DNA of 64,000 nucleotides. Origin: Rhizomys pruinosus (taxonomy: Eukaryota; Chordata; Mammalia; Rodentia; Spalacidae). The notes beneath the pieces are model-generated. The model was not told the DNA's origin. It did no database searches and worked only from the letters and a program-made list of their open reading frames with translations. A program made the position numbers and the translations under genes. Shown piece by piece: positions 32,668 to 43,644 of the stretch. The stretch is from contig VZQC01013731.1 in assembly GCA_009823505.1 (NCBI GenBank), forward strand, positions 1,258,661 to 1,322,660. Direction: 5' to 3'. How positions within the stretch are numbered: the first letter of the stretch is position 1; every line of letters starts with the position of its first letter.

Positions 32668-32815
32668 GTTAACTGGTGAATCGAGTCTTCAAACAGAAGT
32701 GAAAGAGGAGAAAGAAACCACCAGCAAATTGGAAAAAGAACCTTGTAAGAAATCTCACTCTATTATCTATGTATCTTCCAAATCCACCCCAGAGACCCAG
32801 TGCCCACAACAGTAA
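32668..32815 (+). CDS. Spdl1: Candidate original exon 12 of Spdl1 (second copy of the C-terminal 48 codons)
   Basis: It opens at GTTAACTGG directly after ATGCTTGTAG, a possible acceptor with a weak pyrimidine tract, and encodes the same C-terminal 48 complete codons and stop as 25990-26137 with no difference. Joining 25989 to 32668 would give exactly the same protein. Unlike the upstream copy it runs into sequence that looks like an authentic 3' UTR. I infer that this is the ancestral last exon and that it may now be bypassed. The alternative is that it is a recent duplicate of a single terminal exon. Confidence 0.55.
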
Positions 32816-32855
32816 TGAGACCCGCATGGACTTGGGGCTTAGTGAAGAGCAAATG

Positions 32856-32869
32856 GCGCCCCCTTGTGG
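32856..32869 (-). promoter_or_regulatory. CTCF-like core motif
   Basis: GCGCCCCCTTGTGG reads CCACAAGGGGGCGC on the minus strand and matches the CTCF core at all but one position. It lies in the candidate 3' UTR, 41 bases after the stop codon, and is absent from the upstream copy, which diverges just before it. Confidence 0.5.
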
Positions 32870-33342
32870 ACAGTTTGAGGATATTCATTGTGCTAAGACC
32901 TGGCATTTTCATACTTCTTTGACCAAGTATTCTAATTTGATTGTGATTCTAACCCAGAAGTCTCTTAAATGATGACCCTTCATAAAGTGTCCATGCGATT
33001 TGCTGCATTTCATCTGGATTTTTAAAGTTAGGCAAATACCTGAATAATCTACCTTCAGAGCCCTATATTGGAAAAGAGAGTATTGAAGTCATTCATTATA
33101 ATAATTTCCTTTGTACTTTTTTAACGGAGTTATATTTTTCTCCTGTGTGATAAAAATAGTAAATTTGGCTTGAAAAAATATATTTTTGTAAGTCTTGTTA
33201 TAATTTAACCCCTATATTAATCTTTGTATTCACATATGCATTTAGATCTTCATGACTCAAGTATATGCAATAAGTAATTTTGAAGTTTAAAATACAATTG
33301 TAATAATTTCTCTGCTTTGTATTTTCTTAATTTTACATAAGT

Positions 33343-33348
33343 AATAAA
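33343..33348 (+). terminator. Spdl1: Poly(A) signal AATAAA
   Basis: Canonical AATAAA about 530 bases after the second stop codon, in AT-rich sequence. Probable cleavage 10-30 bases downstream. Confidence 0.45.
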
Positions 33349-33813
33349 ATGTTAAAAGAGAATGAGAAGAAAAGTGAACCTTAAGGATTCTTATTCTCTG
33401 ATAACGTAATTTATTTGTATATCATGTAATTTTATTTATGAGTGTGTGTGCACATGTGTATATCACAAAGATTCTTAATTCTAAACTTAATAAATAGTTA
33501 TTTTTTATTGAAGCGAGTATAGATTGGTCTATAATTTAGTTACATATTTTTGCTATACTTTTTATGTCTTATTATCTTTTATAGACATTTTAACATTTTT
33601 ACATATATATTTTATGTGTGAATAGAGAAAAAAGATTTAGTCTCAAGAATTAGCTCACCGGACTTTAGAGATAAGACTAAATACACAGTGGGGTTAGCAA
33701 GCTTGAGAGGCGGTGATAACATAGCATTTTATTTAGCACTTTAATTTAGGTCTTACTGGGCAATATTTTATCAGCATTATTTATCAGTTAGAAAATTTAA
33801 ACTTTGCTTTTGT

Positions 33814-33866
33814 AGTTTGTATCTGTCCTCCAGATCAACCCCAGAGACCCAGTGCCCACAGAGTAT
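33814..33866 (+). pseudogene. Third, diverged copy of the Spdl1 C-terminal codons
   Basis: Positions 33838-33860 match the terminal exon exactly for 23 bases (ending AGTGCCCACA). The bases before align codon for codon without gaps: YLSSRSTPETQCPQ here against YVSSKSTPETQCPQ in Spdl1. After CPQ the frame runs on (SISADIL) instead of giving Gln-stop, so the farnesylation box is lost. Upstream there is TTTGCTTTTGTAG, a possible acceptor. It could be an old relic of a duplicated terminal exon or an alternative exon. Confidence 0.6.
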
Positions 33867-33869
33867 AAG

Positions 33870-34430
33870 TGCTGATATACTGACTGTTGATATATCCCAT
33901 GTTAGAGAAGGCAGTCTGCTTAGAGTCCCAAAAGACATACCTGAGCTCCATAGCTTAGTCATAAAATTAATTATCATAATGGGCATGAAATCTATATATA
34001 CCAATTAGATGTCTGTTAAAATTTGTTGCATAACAGCAAATTGCCTCTAATATCCAAATATATCAATAAATTTACTTGTTTCAGCTTGTAAAAAATAGCT
34101 TTAGGAAATTAGAATATTCATATTAAATGATATTTCTTGAAAACAGCAGCTGAATGCACTAGGAAATAAATAACTTCAACTGGAGGAGACTATCACATTG
34201 GTGTTCATACTACATAATTGCATATTAGAGAAATGTAGATGAGTTCCTTCCAACAATGAGCTCTTAATCTGGAAAACCACAACAAAAATAAAACAAAACA
34301 ATCCCTTTCAAAAAAAGAGAAAACAAAAAACAAAGGAAAAAAAAAAACCTCAGAGCTTATAAGTAGATGAGGCCTGGGGTATTGCCAGTAATAGTTAGGA
34401 TTAACTGTAAATCTAGTGTGCCAGGTGTTC
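33870..34430. other. Intergenic unique sequence
   Basis: A-rich patches only; nothing recognised. Confidence 0.4.
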
Positions 34431-34439
34431 TTCATTACT

Positions 34440-34570
34440 ACATTTAACACAGCATATCTGTGAGCTAGGTGTGATATTTATCCCCATTTTGAAGATAAAA
34501 GTTGACCAAGACCTTAGAAAGTTTCTTGTCTAAGGTCACAAGTGTTAATGAAAAAGACTAGTCATTAGAA
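34440..34570 (+). repeat. MIR-like remnant
   Basis: TTATCCCCATTTTGAAGATA and CTAAGGTCACAAGTG match the MIR core pattern. Confidence 0.5.
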
Positions 34571-35465
34571 CAGTGTGCAGAGTGGTATGGAAATGAAAGC
34601 AAACACTCTGCCTGGAGCATTCTGGATTTTTGTCATCTCTAAGCTGGGATTGCTTCAGAGGTTTCCTGGAGAGACTGGTATTGTACATAGGAGAAAATGA
34701 TTTCAAAGAACTGGGGTGTGAAACATGGTTTTTACAATTTCATACATATAGATGATGCATTTTGCCATTTTCAGCCCCCTTCCCCCAATGTCTCTCATTC
34801 TTTCTCTCCCTATGAAACCCTTCCAACAACCCTTGGAGATCCCAGAGCCACACCTGTGTGCAGTTCACTCCTGAGGATATTTGAGTCTTCTGGATGCTGG
34901 GTATAGCTGAGACCATCTCCCACCAGCTGCAGTTGCTGCCATTAGTGAAATAACACTTCTAGTTCATAGAATGAGGCTGAAAAAAAAAAATGATTGACAT
35001 ATAAGGCTTGTGAATAGCAATAACAGCAAATGGAGTCTGAATAGAGACCTTAGAGCAACGTCCCCGAGCTCAAGTTTGGGCAGTTCTTTTTTCCAAACAA
35101 ATGCACAGACATTTAAATAAATTAAGCAACTGATGGATGGTTGAATCATGGGAAATAGCAAGAGAGCACTATAGATCTACTTCTCCCTTAACACTCCGAG
35201 AGGTGGAAGTCTCTGGGTACATGGCAGGAAGCAAGCATCTGAATGCTTGGTATAAGCAATGTGCCTTCAAATTGTTTATTCAGAAAACTCTGAAGTCTTA
35301 GTGGAAAGGGGATTCAGAAGAAGGCAAGAATAGAGAGAAAACAGTGATTATCTTGGCCCTTTGATAGTCCAGGATTGAAATGCAGTCCTGGTGGAAATTT
35401 AGAGTGGGAATTGGAGCCAATGTTCGAAAGAAGCCTGGTGGTCACTTGTTAAAATCAAGGTGAGC
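34571..35465. other. Intergenic unique sequence
   Basis: No gene or repeat recognised. Confidence 0.4.
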
Positions 35466-35469
35466 CCAT

Positions 35470-35775
35470 GGATTCTGGGGAGACAGCTCAGTCCATAAAG
35501 CGCCTTCCATGCAAGCATGAAGATTGTGAGTTTGGATCAAGCGTGAGCACCTACATAAAAGCTGGTCATAGTAGCATGCATCCATAACCCTAAAAGGGAA
35601 GTGTTGTATGTGCCTGACTGTGTGGAGGGGTGTTATTTATTCAGCACCAGTGTCTGTCAAAAAGTAAGGAGGAATGTGATAAAGGAGGACTACCCAACAT
35701 TAACCTCTGGCTTCACGCCCTCCTGTGGACCTACACAGACACAGATATACCACACACAAAAATAATTTTAAAAGA
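35470..35775 (+). mobile_element. B2-related SINE, diverged
   Basis: GGGGAGACAGCTCAGTCCAT to CACACAAAAATAATTTTAAAA. Confidence 0.65.
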
Positions 35776-35889
35776 TGTGGACCTCTGTTAAAGGATAGAT
35801 GATGATGCTAACAGAAAATAAGAGATACTATTTCAACTTTGATGAGTAATTTTTACGTAGCTATCCAAAACTAAGTCTGTCAAATATGT

Positions 35890-36000
35890 TTTCAACTGAG
35901 AAACTCACTGTAGCCCGGAATTACCTCAACTTCAATCCTCCTGCCCTTACCTCCCAACTGCTGAGATTACAAGTGTGTGTCCCACACATGGTTTCCTTTT
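35890..36000 (-). mobile_element. B1 SINE, old fragment
   Basis: AACTCACTGTAGCCCGGAAT to TGTCCCACACATGG. Confidence 0.5.
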
Positions 36001-36132
36001 TCTAATGAAAGTGTAAAAAATAAACCTAAGACCCTCATAGTAAATATACTTTTCATCATACCCAAAACATGAACTCCCTAAGTTTTATCCCCAGCACAGC
36101 AAAACCCCAAGTGTAGTATAAAATCAAAAGTA

Positions 36133-36460
36133 GAGGACTGGGGAGATGGCTCAGTGGTTAAGAGTCCTTGCTGTGTAAGTGTGAGGATCTGAGTTTGGAT
36201 CTCCAGCACACACATGAAAACTGGGACATGAACACAAACATGCTTGTAAACCCATAACTAAGGGAAAGAAAGGATGACTGGGACTTGCTGCTGGCCAGCC
36301 AGACTAGCCAAACATTGGCAAGCTCCGGGCTTAGTGAGAGACCTTGTCTCAGAGGGATAAGGTAGAGTGACTGGGGCGGGGGGAGCTTAATGAACTTCTC
36401 TGCCCCAGACACAGACATGTATACCCACCCACATACATATAATTCCAACACACATGAAAA
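36133..36460 (+). mobile_element. B2-related SINE, long form
   Basis: GGACTGGGGAGATGGCTCAG to CACACATGAAAAAG, with a B4-like longer body. Confidence 0.7.
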
Positions 36461-36749
36461 AGTCGTTTTGGGGGTCAGATGTTACAAGCATAATTTATTC
36501 AGTTTACAGTGAGCTCTTAGATGGCAACCTAGAACATAGATGGCAAATAATTGTGTTGTCGCTCCAAGCAGAGTGTTGATGGGAAGGAGCTGTGTGTGTA
36601 TCTCCATGTTCTAGGCACTTCATGTTCTCCTTCTTAAATGTGACAGGATTTACCCTAATAGTGAAGATGGAGCATATTAGACTATCCAAACCCCACTAAA
36701 AAAAGATAGACCTGAGCAAATTTCATTGGGCATAGCTTGCTTAGGTATT

Positions 36750-36976
36750 GCTTTTTTTAATTAAAAATTATTTTATGTGTATGAGTGTACTGCCTACATT
36801 TATGTAAGTGCACCCATGTCATGTAATGTCCATCGAGGTCAGAAGAGGGCATCAGATTTCCCTAGAACTGGAGTTACAGATGGTTGTTAGCTGCCATGTA
36901 GGTACTGGGAACTGAACTTGGTTCCTCTGCAAGAGCAGTCAGTGGTTTTAACTGCTGAACCAGTTCTTGAGCCCTG
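36750..36976 (-). mobile_element. B2/B3-type SINE
   Basis: TTTTATGTGTATGAGTGTAC to CCAGTTCTTGAGCCC. Confidence 0.85.
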
Positions 36977-37228
36977 ATATAATTTTTTACACTGGTAAAA
37001 TACATAGATCCTAAGTTAAATCTAAGAAACTGTATTCATTGAATTTTAGCTCCTATCCCTGCTTCCTCCTTTCACCACCACAGGGATTCACTTTTGATTT
37101 TAGGACTTCTTTCTTTTCCGAGAGGATATAGGTAACCATGCAGGTTTTATCCTCCTTTTAAGATAAAAGTACAATGCTAAGCAAAGTCTAAGAAAAGTGG
37201 TAGATAGGGTAGCAGTTCCAGAAGTCCA

Positions 37229-37474
37229 CTTCATTTTTTTTTTTTTTTTCGAGACAGTGTCTCCTTGTAACCCCAGCTGGCCTGGAACTCACTCTGTAGA
37301 CCAGGCTGGCTTTGAACTCACAGAAATCTGCCTGCTTCTGCCTCTGCTTCTGCTAGGATTAAAGGCATATGCCACCACGCCCGGCAGTTCTTAGTCGCCA
37401 CGTGGGTGCTGGGAATTGAACCCCGGTCCACTGCAAGAGTAGTCGGTGCTCTTAACCGCTGAGCCATCTCTCCT
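37229..37474 (-). mobile_element. B1 SINE joined to a partial B2
   Basis: B1 at 37229-37384 (poly(T), GAGACAGTGTCTCC to CCACCACGCCCGGC), followed at once by the B2 5' half at 37385-37474. Same arrangement as 6258-6528, suggesting a composite element copied as a unit or a preferred insertion site. Confidence 0.8.
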
Positions 37475-37699
37475 AGACGTCCACTTCTTCTCTAACATCA
37501 ACCTAATAGCTGACAAGGACTTGTACAACGTGGAATTGACTTTATTGGAACTCAGGAGAATGATCAAGGGTGCACAGCAGCCAGTGAACCACAGAGAACC
37601 AGTCAGCTGAGTGTTGCCTTAACCCCAGATGAGTCACTAACCAACCTGTTAAGTATGTGCAGAAATAAAGTGAGAGACTCTTAATCCAGGAAGATACCA

Positions 37700-38150
37700 T
37701 TGGAGGAAAACTTTAAAAGTGAATTTAAAAATACTTTAGGATGAAAAAGCAAAAACAACAAAGAGGTTTAGCAAATCCAAAGGGCTCAGGGGAAATTTAC
37801 AGCTATAAATGCCTGGGTTTAAAAAGAAAGATCTTTAACCTTAGCATAAGTTTATGCCTTGAGGAACTAGTAAAAGGAAACTCAGCTCAGAAGTAGCAGA
37901 AGGGAATCAAAGAACAGAGAAAAATGAGATGGTATAAAAACCATAGAACGTGTGCATCCAAAAGTTCATTCTTTGAAAAGATAAAATTGACAAACTTAAT
38001 CAGACTAGCCAAGGGAAAATGACAAAAGAATCAAATCACAAAAAATAGGAAAGAAGATGGAGACAATGCTATGAACAATTATCAATTAGATGCATTAGTA
38101 AAATTGTTAAACTCTTGAAACTTGAGAATGTTAAAACCAGAATATAGCAT
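37700..38150 (+). mobile_element. L1 ORF2 fragment, old
   Basis: AAGTTCATTCTTTGAAAAGAT and TAATCAGACTAGCCAAGGG are typical of L1 ORF2 between endonuclease and RT. No open frame of length. Confidence 0.6.
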
Positions 38151-38189
38151 AAGAAGAAATTGCTACAGTAATCCAAAACTTTCTAGAAT

Positions 38190-38548
38190 AAGAGCGCATG
38201 AACCACTGTCTTGGTTAAGCATAAGGGGTCGATTGCACACACCTGGGAAGAGGGGCCCTCAATTGAGACATTGTCTGCACTGAACACCATGGCCTGTGGC
38301 TGGGCCTTTGAGGCATTTTCTTGATTGCTTAGTGATATGCGAGGACCCAACTCACTGCAGGTGGTGCTACCTTGGTCCAAAAGCTTACGGAATGCTGAGC
38401 ACAGGCCAGGGAGGCAAGCCAGCAAGCAGTATTCCTCTGTGATCTCTGCTTCAGTTTCTGTCCTGAGTACCTGCCCTGGATTCCCTCAGTGATGAACTGT
38501 GATTGAGATGTGTAAGCCAAATAAATGCTTCTTCTGCAAGTTGGTTTT
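38190..38548 (+). repeat. Rodent medium-reiteration repeat
   Basis: TTTTCTTGATTGCTTAGTGA and CCTCAGTGATGAACTGTGAT match 30600-30900. Confidence 0.6.
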
Positions 38549-38553
38549 GGTCA

Positions 38554-38555
<2 letters not shown>

Positions 38556-38585
<30 letters not shown>

Positions 38586-38595
38586 CGATGATGAG
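38556..38595. repeat. (GAT)n microsatellite
   Basis: Thirteen GAT-type triplets with one GAC. Confidence 0.95.
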
Positions 38596-38596
38596 A

Positions 38597-38745
38597 TTGG
38601 TCTTTTTGAGACAGGGTCTCCCTGTAGCCACAGCTATCCTGGAACTCACTATGTAAACCAGGCTGGCCTTGAACTCACAGATATCCGCCTGCCTCTGCCT
38701 TCCAAGCACTGGGACTTCAGGCATGCATCACCACGCCCAGCAGAC
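38597..38745 (-). mobile_element. B1 SINE
   Basis: GGTCTTTTTGAGACAGGGTC to CACCACGCCCAGCAG. Confidence 0.9.
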
Positions 38746-38802
38746 AGATTATTTTTATCATAGCCGTAGAGAAGCAAACTAATACATTGACTTAATAATA
38801 CA

Positions 38803-38990
38803 ATAGGGCTGGAGAGGATGCTCTTCTAAAGGACCTGTATTTGGTTCCCAGGACCCACATGGTGGCTGTTTATAACCCCAGTTCCACGGATCTAACGCCC
38901 TCTTCTGGTCTCTGGGAGCATTGCATGCATTCATGCATATACATACATACATACATGCAGACAAAACACTTATACACATAAAATATGATT
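38803..38990 (+). mobile_element. B2-type SINE, with deletion near the 5' end
   Basis: GGGCTGGAGAGGATGCTCTTC to CACATAAAATATG. It carries ACGCCCTCTTCTGG at 38895-38908, the B2-borne CTCF-like core known in rodents. Confidence 0.85.
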
Positions 38991-39039
38991 TTTTTTAAAA
39001 AAGTTAACACTAATCTTTCCCAAATCTTTCTAAAAGGTT

Positions 39040-39325
39040 GAAGCAGCTTCGTTCCCTTATTTGAGACATTACTCTGTGCCAAAGACAACAGAAAAAAGAT
39101 TGGACATTCCTTGTGAATGTGGATGCAAAAATCTACAAAAGATACTGGCAAAAAGTCCATCAGCGTGTTTGAGAATCCACCATGGCCAAATAAATTTGCC
39201 CCAGGCATGCAAGATTGGATCCAAATATAGACAGCAATGTAGTACAAATGCAAAGACATTCGTGTGCATGAGAGTGGAGGATATTGTTAAGATGGCAGCG
39301 CTCCCTGCCAAGTCCATCAGGGCTA
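39040..39325 (+). mobile_element. L1 ORF2 RT fragment, old
   Basis: GATGCAAAAATCTACAAAAG and ATCCACCATGGCCAAATAAA resemble the RT region of L1. Confidence 0.5.
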
Positions 39326-39584
39326 CTGTGTGACCAATATATTGTATGGTTGAAACAACTCAACTTTTTTATCTTTATTTGTATGCTGAGAAACTCAAAG
39401 TCCATGGTCCGGAGATCCAGTATCATGAAGGCCCTGTTTCTGGTTTGCAGATAAGCATCGGTGTTATCCTCACACGGTGAAGAGCTTAGAGAGCGCTCGA
39501 GTGTCCTCGTGGTCACTAGTCCATTCATGAGCTCTCCATCCTCAAGAGCAAATGACCTTCCAAAGAGTCCACTAACTTTTCTTT

Positions 39585-39690
39585 TCTTTTTCACTCTTTT
39601 TGAGTCAAAGTCTCCCTGTGGCCCCAGAGATCAGCCTGCCTGTGCCTCCTGAGTCCTGGGATTATAGGCATGATCCACTATACCCAAATA
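39585..39690 (-). mobile_element. B1 SINE, partial
   Basis: TTTTTGAGTCAAAGTCTCCC to CACTATACCCAAA, with an internal deletion. Confidence 0.6.
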
Positions 39691-39719
39691 AGACCCCACT
39701 TCTTAATACCATTGCACTG

Positions 39720-40020
39720 GGAGTGAGAATTCAACAAAAAAATGAGGTAAGGGGACAGAACACATTCAGTCCATAAGTCTGCTCAAGGGATCAGTGCAGT
39801 ATCTATCAAAATCCACCTCCCCAAAATCTTTAAAACAAAACAACAAAGGACCAAAACAAAAACCTGATTCTAAAATTCGCATGGAATCTAAAAGCTATTA
39901 TTCCCTGAAGGGCAAAAGCAAAGTTATAAGGGACCAAAACACAGAGGACTCAGAACCACAGAACTTCTCAGGGGCCAACTACTGTCAACACAATTTATTA
40001 AAGACTGTGCTTTGATACAC
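39720..40020 (+). mobile_element. L1-like fragment
   Basis: CAGTGCAGTATCTATCAAAAT and AATTCGCATGGAATCTAAAAG recall L1 ORF2 text. Confidence 0.45.
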
Positions 40021-40429
40021 TGACAGAGGGAGGCGCCCTTTAACAAAGAACCTTGTGAAAAATGCCCTCCATAACCATGACGGAAGTAGGAAAAAGAAAC
40101 CAACTCTTAGGAGACCACTGGCGCTGATGAACTCCTTTGCTCCCTAGACACCCACACAACCACATGGAGGAGTGCGGCGCTCCAAACTGGGAAGAATGAT
40201 GTATAGCACATTTAAAGCGACGGGCTAAGCATCTCTAATCTGAAAGTTTGAAACCCAAAATATTCCAAATTTTAAAACTTTTGAATGCTGACATAATGCA
40301 AATGGAAAGTTCCACATCTGCTGTCAGGCAGTACTAGGTCCCAGTCAAAGTGCAAGTGCACTAAAAATATTGTATAACATTACAGCTGTGTGTACATAAA
40401 ACATAAACAAATGCTGTGTTTGGCTTTGG

Positions 40430-40665
40430 GTCCAATCTCACACTTGTAATGTCAGCACACGGGGCAGGTGGGAGGGTAGGAGGATTGTCATAAGTTTGGG
40501 GCCAGCCTGAGCTAAAATAAGACTTTGTCTCAAAAAACAAACCTAGCTGGGCATGGTGGTGCAGGCCTTTGAGCCCAGCACTAGTGATACAGAGGCAAGT
40601 AGATCTCTGTGCGTTCAAGGCTAGCCTCCAGGCCAGCCAGTACTACATGTGAGACACTCAAAAAC
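40430..40665 (+). mobile_element. Two adjoining B1 SINE fragments
   Basis: The first (40430-40540) ends TTTGTCTCAAAAAACAAA; the second (40541-40665) starts TAGCTGGGCATGGTGGTGC. Confidence 0.7.
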
Positions 40666-40796
40666 AGATCTCCAGTTGGTAACTAGACTCTTATAATAAA
40701 TGATTCAAGGAAAAGTCAACAATAAATGCTAGGATGAATGGAGTTGAAGTTGGATGTATTATAGACACATATGCTCCTAGCATCCCCCCACATAAA

Positions 40797-41031
40797 CTTT
40801 TTTTTTATTTCCGTATGTGTATGAATGTACTGTCTGCATGCAGGTCTGTGTACCCGTGTCGTGCAATGCCGCGGAGGTCAGAAGAGGGTCTCGGATTCCG
40901 CTGGAACTGGAGTTCTCCTGGAATTGGAGTTTCAGACGGTTTTTGGCCGCCATGTGGGTGCTGGGGATCGAACCCGGGTCCTCTGCAAGAGCGGTCGGCG
41001 CTCTTAACCGCTAGGCCATCTCTCCAGCCCC
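40797..41031 (-). mobile_element. Young B2-type SINE
   Basis: Poly(T), CCGTATGTGTATGAATGTAC to CCATCTCTCCAGCCCCC; carries the internal duplication. Confidence 0.95.
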
Positions 41032-41039
41032 CACATATA

Positions 41040-41990
41040 CATATTAATTAGAAGTGAAAGCTACTAACTTACAAGAAGAAAAGTGGTAGAAACTACCTTA
41101 ATCTAGTAAAAATTTACATACTTAACAGGATGTATTGATACAATTCCTGTCTAATATCAAGCAAAGAAAAAAAATCACTGCATGGAATTGCTGTCATAAA
41201 TTATACAGCATGGCTCTAGTCATAAAGAAGCACGAAATCCTAACTCAGGCATTCTACCCAGTATATGGCAAGGACGCTTCAAGCATTATGGGAAAAGGGT
41301 TCTGATTAAAGGTGACTAAAGAGATGTATATGAAATGAATGGAACCTGTGATATAGAATTGTATTTTTGTTAGGAAAGACATGAATGGAACAACTGGAAA
41401 AATTTGACTGAAGACTTTGATTAGCTGATAGTGTTATGTCAGTGTTAATCTCCTGAATTCAATTCTTGTACTGTCCTTGCTTTTTAAGAAATATGCAGTG
41501 AAGTATTCAGGAAGAAAAGGGCAGCCTGTCTGCCCAAAAAAGTAATTTTACTCATTGAAAGGAGTATGATCACTGAATATGAAATGTGAACATTTGGAAA
41601 GGTGCGGGAAGACTAGACATTCTATCTATTGTTCTTACAACTTTTCTAATAATCTAAAAATATGTTAAAATTAGAAACTTTGCAATGGTATTATTTGCAG
41701 ATGCTATTACTCTGTAAAACGTTAAAATGCTTTGTAGATAAACTATTGCATTACTAATTGAATTTACTGAAGTCATCTATCAAATAATGAATTTTTAAAA
41801 AGTCAACCATAGCAGTTACAAAAAAAATAGCAAGGAAAAGAAAATTGTAAGTATTCCATTGTAAATTTATGCCTAGAGATAAAGGCAACAAAAATTCTAT
41901 GAGACCTCCTCACTGAAAATTTCTTTTAAAGATATCAGAGATGAAGATATAAATAAAGAGTGGTATATACTATAATAAAAATATCACTTC
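41040..41990. other. AT-rich intergenic sequence with probable L1 decay
   Basis: The stretch from about 41690 is L1-like (A-rich with GCCTAGAGATAAAGGCAAC). The rest is not recognised. Confidence 0.35.
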
Positions 41991-41992
41991 TC

Positions 41993-42186
41993 AGGGCTGT
42001 AGAGATGGCTCAATGGTTAAGAGGACTGGTTGCTCTTGCAGAGGACCCAGGTTCAGTTCCCAGCACCCAAGTGTCAGCTGACAGTGTCTGTGACTTCAGT
42101 TCCAGGGGATCAGATGCCATCTTCTGACCTCTTTGGGTCACATACACATAAAATAAAATAATAAATAAAACATATATATATATATC
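41993..42186 (+). mobile_element. B2/B3-type SINE
   Basis: CAGGGCTGTAGAGATGGCTCA to AATAATAAATAAAACATATA. Confidence 0.9.
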
Positions 42187-42411
42187 CCTTCTTTCTAAAT
42201 TGTTCTAAGGATTCAACATAGTCCTACTAAAATTATCAAATTTTTTTTCTTTCCTGGAATATAGCAGATTCTAAAAATTTTTTTTCACATCATTAGTTTA
42301 TTTACATATCTGGTAGGAGTTCAAGAGTTTAGTGCATTTTTCAGATTGTATCTCTTAAACATTCTTCATATCTGTTAAATGGATGAAGTTAAAACATTCT
42401 TATTTCTTAAG

Positions 42412-42650
42412 GAGTGGGTGTATTATGATAAGTGCAGTGAATCCAGATCCGAAGTGCATGGTCATCATAGCCAGTCACTGCCACTTGTTTTCCACTGAAA
42501 ATGGCAAATTCTTCCCGGGGCCCTCCTCATAGTGGCTGCAGCAGACCACAGAGGTGGTGAACCTCCAGATGCTCTGTGAAGGGTGCAAAGACCGAAGAGG
42601 AAGAAACAGCCTCACCACCAGTCTCCTTTCTTCACGACCTTGCTACTCCA
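42412..42650 (-). pseudogene. Fragment of a WD-repeat protein, probable processed pseudogene
   Basis: On the minus strand the text reads, with one stop, [17 protein letters not shown], then [26 protein letters not shown]. The pattern [14 protein letters not shown] is the end of a WD40 blade. There is no splice signal around it, and it is confined to about 240 bases. I do not recognise the parent gene. Confidence 0.4.
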
Positions 42651-42811
42651 GATTCTAAAAATTTTATATAAGTGTAAAAGACTAAAGACTCCAGATGGAG
42701 GGTTTACATGAACACAAAAAACGCACCTGTTGTAAAACGATCATTGATTTATTGTGGCATAAAAGCAAACAGAGAAATGGACCGCAGGAAGAGACTGGAG
42801 AATCCATAAAC

Positions 42812-43130
42812 AGAGCCTGTGAGTCAAGCTTTTTGTCACTGTGACAAATACAGGAGAAGAGCACCATGAAAGGAGGGAAGACTTGTCTTGGTTCATGGTT
42901 TCAGAGGCTTCAGTCCAAGGTTGGCTGGATCTGCCACTCTAGTTTAGAAGTAAAGCAGAATAGCAAGGTTTGGGTGTGTGTGGCTGAAGCTGTCCACCTT
43001 GTATCAGCCAGGAAACAGGGAGGAGAATGACAGGGCCCGGACAAAAACACACCCTTTAAGGCACACCAAAGCAGCCCAGCTCCTCCACTTAGATCCCACC
43101 ATCCACAGCGTTACCATTGTTCAATAATGT
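42812..43130 (-). repeat. Rodent medium-reiteration repeat, second family
   Basis: TTTTTGTCACTGTGACAAAT and GGTTCATGGTTTCAGAGGC. Related to 46470-46810. Family not named; strand uncertain. Confidence 0.45.
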
Positions 43131-43339
43131 CCTTGAATCCGTCAATGGAATAACTTTATTCATTGTGTTAGAGCCCTCATTAACTAATCCCATACCTTTC
43201 GAGCAGACACATGCAGAGGTGTGCTCTACTAATGTCCTACATAGGAGTCCATCCAATCAAGTCAGAATCAATATTAGTCATTATAGAGCCAAATATGTTT
43301 GCTCACCAATTTGTAAAAAGACACTACAAATTCAAAGGA

Positions 43340-43455
43340 GAGCTGGTTTGGCATGATGGTATACCACATACCATCTGTAATCCCAGCATTCTAGATGCTG
43401 AGCTAGGAGGGTCATGAGTTCTAGGCCAGCCTGGGTTGTATAGAAAAGACCTGTC
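43340..43455 (+). mobile_element. B1 SINE, diverged
   Basis: TGGTTTGGCATGATGGTATA to AAGACCTGTC. Confidence 0.65.
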
Positions 43456-43644
43456 ATCTTTTCAGTTCTGTGCCTGAGAGACCTCTAAGCCTTTTTTCCC
43501 CTCCCATTTGTCCATTATAAAATCCCTCAGTATTTTCCTTAGCCAACTTGGGTTCTACCAGCCACAGTCCTTTCCCAGAGCCCTTCTGCTCTGAAACTCC
43601 CTGGAGTTTCCCCATTAAAACCAACTCACTTAGGTGCTTTTCTG

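Larger units (their letters stand above)
32816..33370 (+). other. Spdl1: Candidate Spdl1 3' UTR
   Basis: AT-rich, SINE-free unique sequence follows the second stop codon. AATAAA at 33343-33348 is the likely poly(A) signal, with another at 33489-33494. The upstream copy of the terminal segment has nothing equivalent. The end of the UTR is inferred from the signal only. Confidence 0.5.

Noticed and set aside
38503..38763. Frame with a run of aspartates
   Set aside because: A (GAT)n microsatellite read in one frame and followed by a B1 element.
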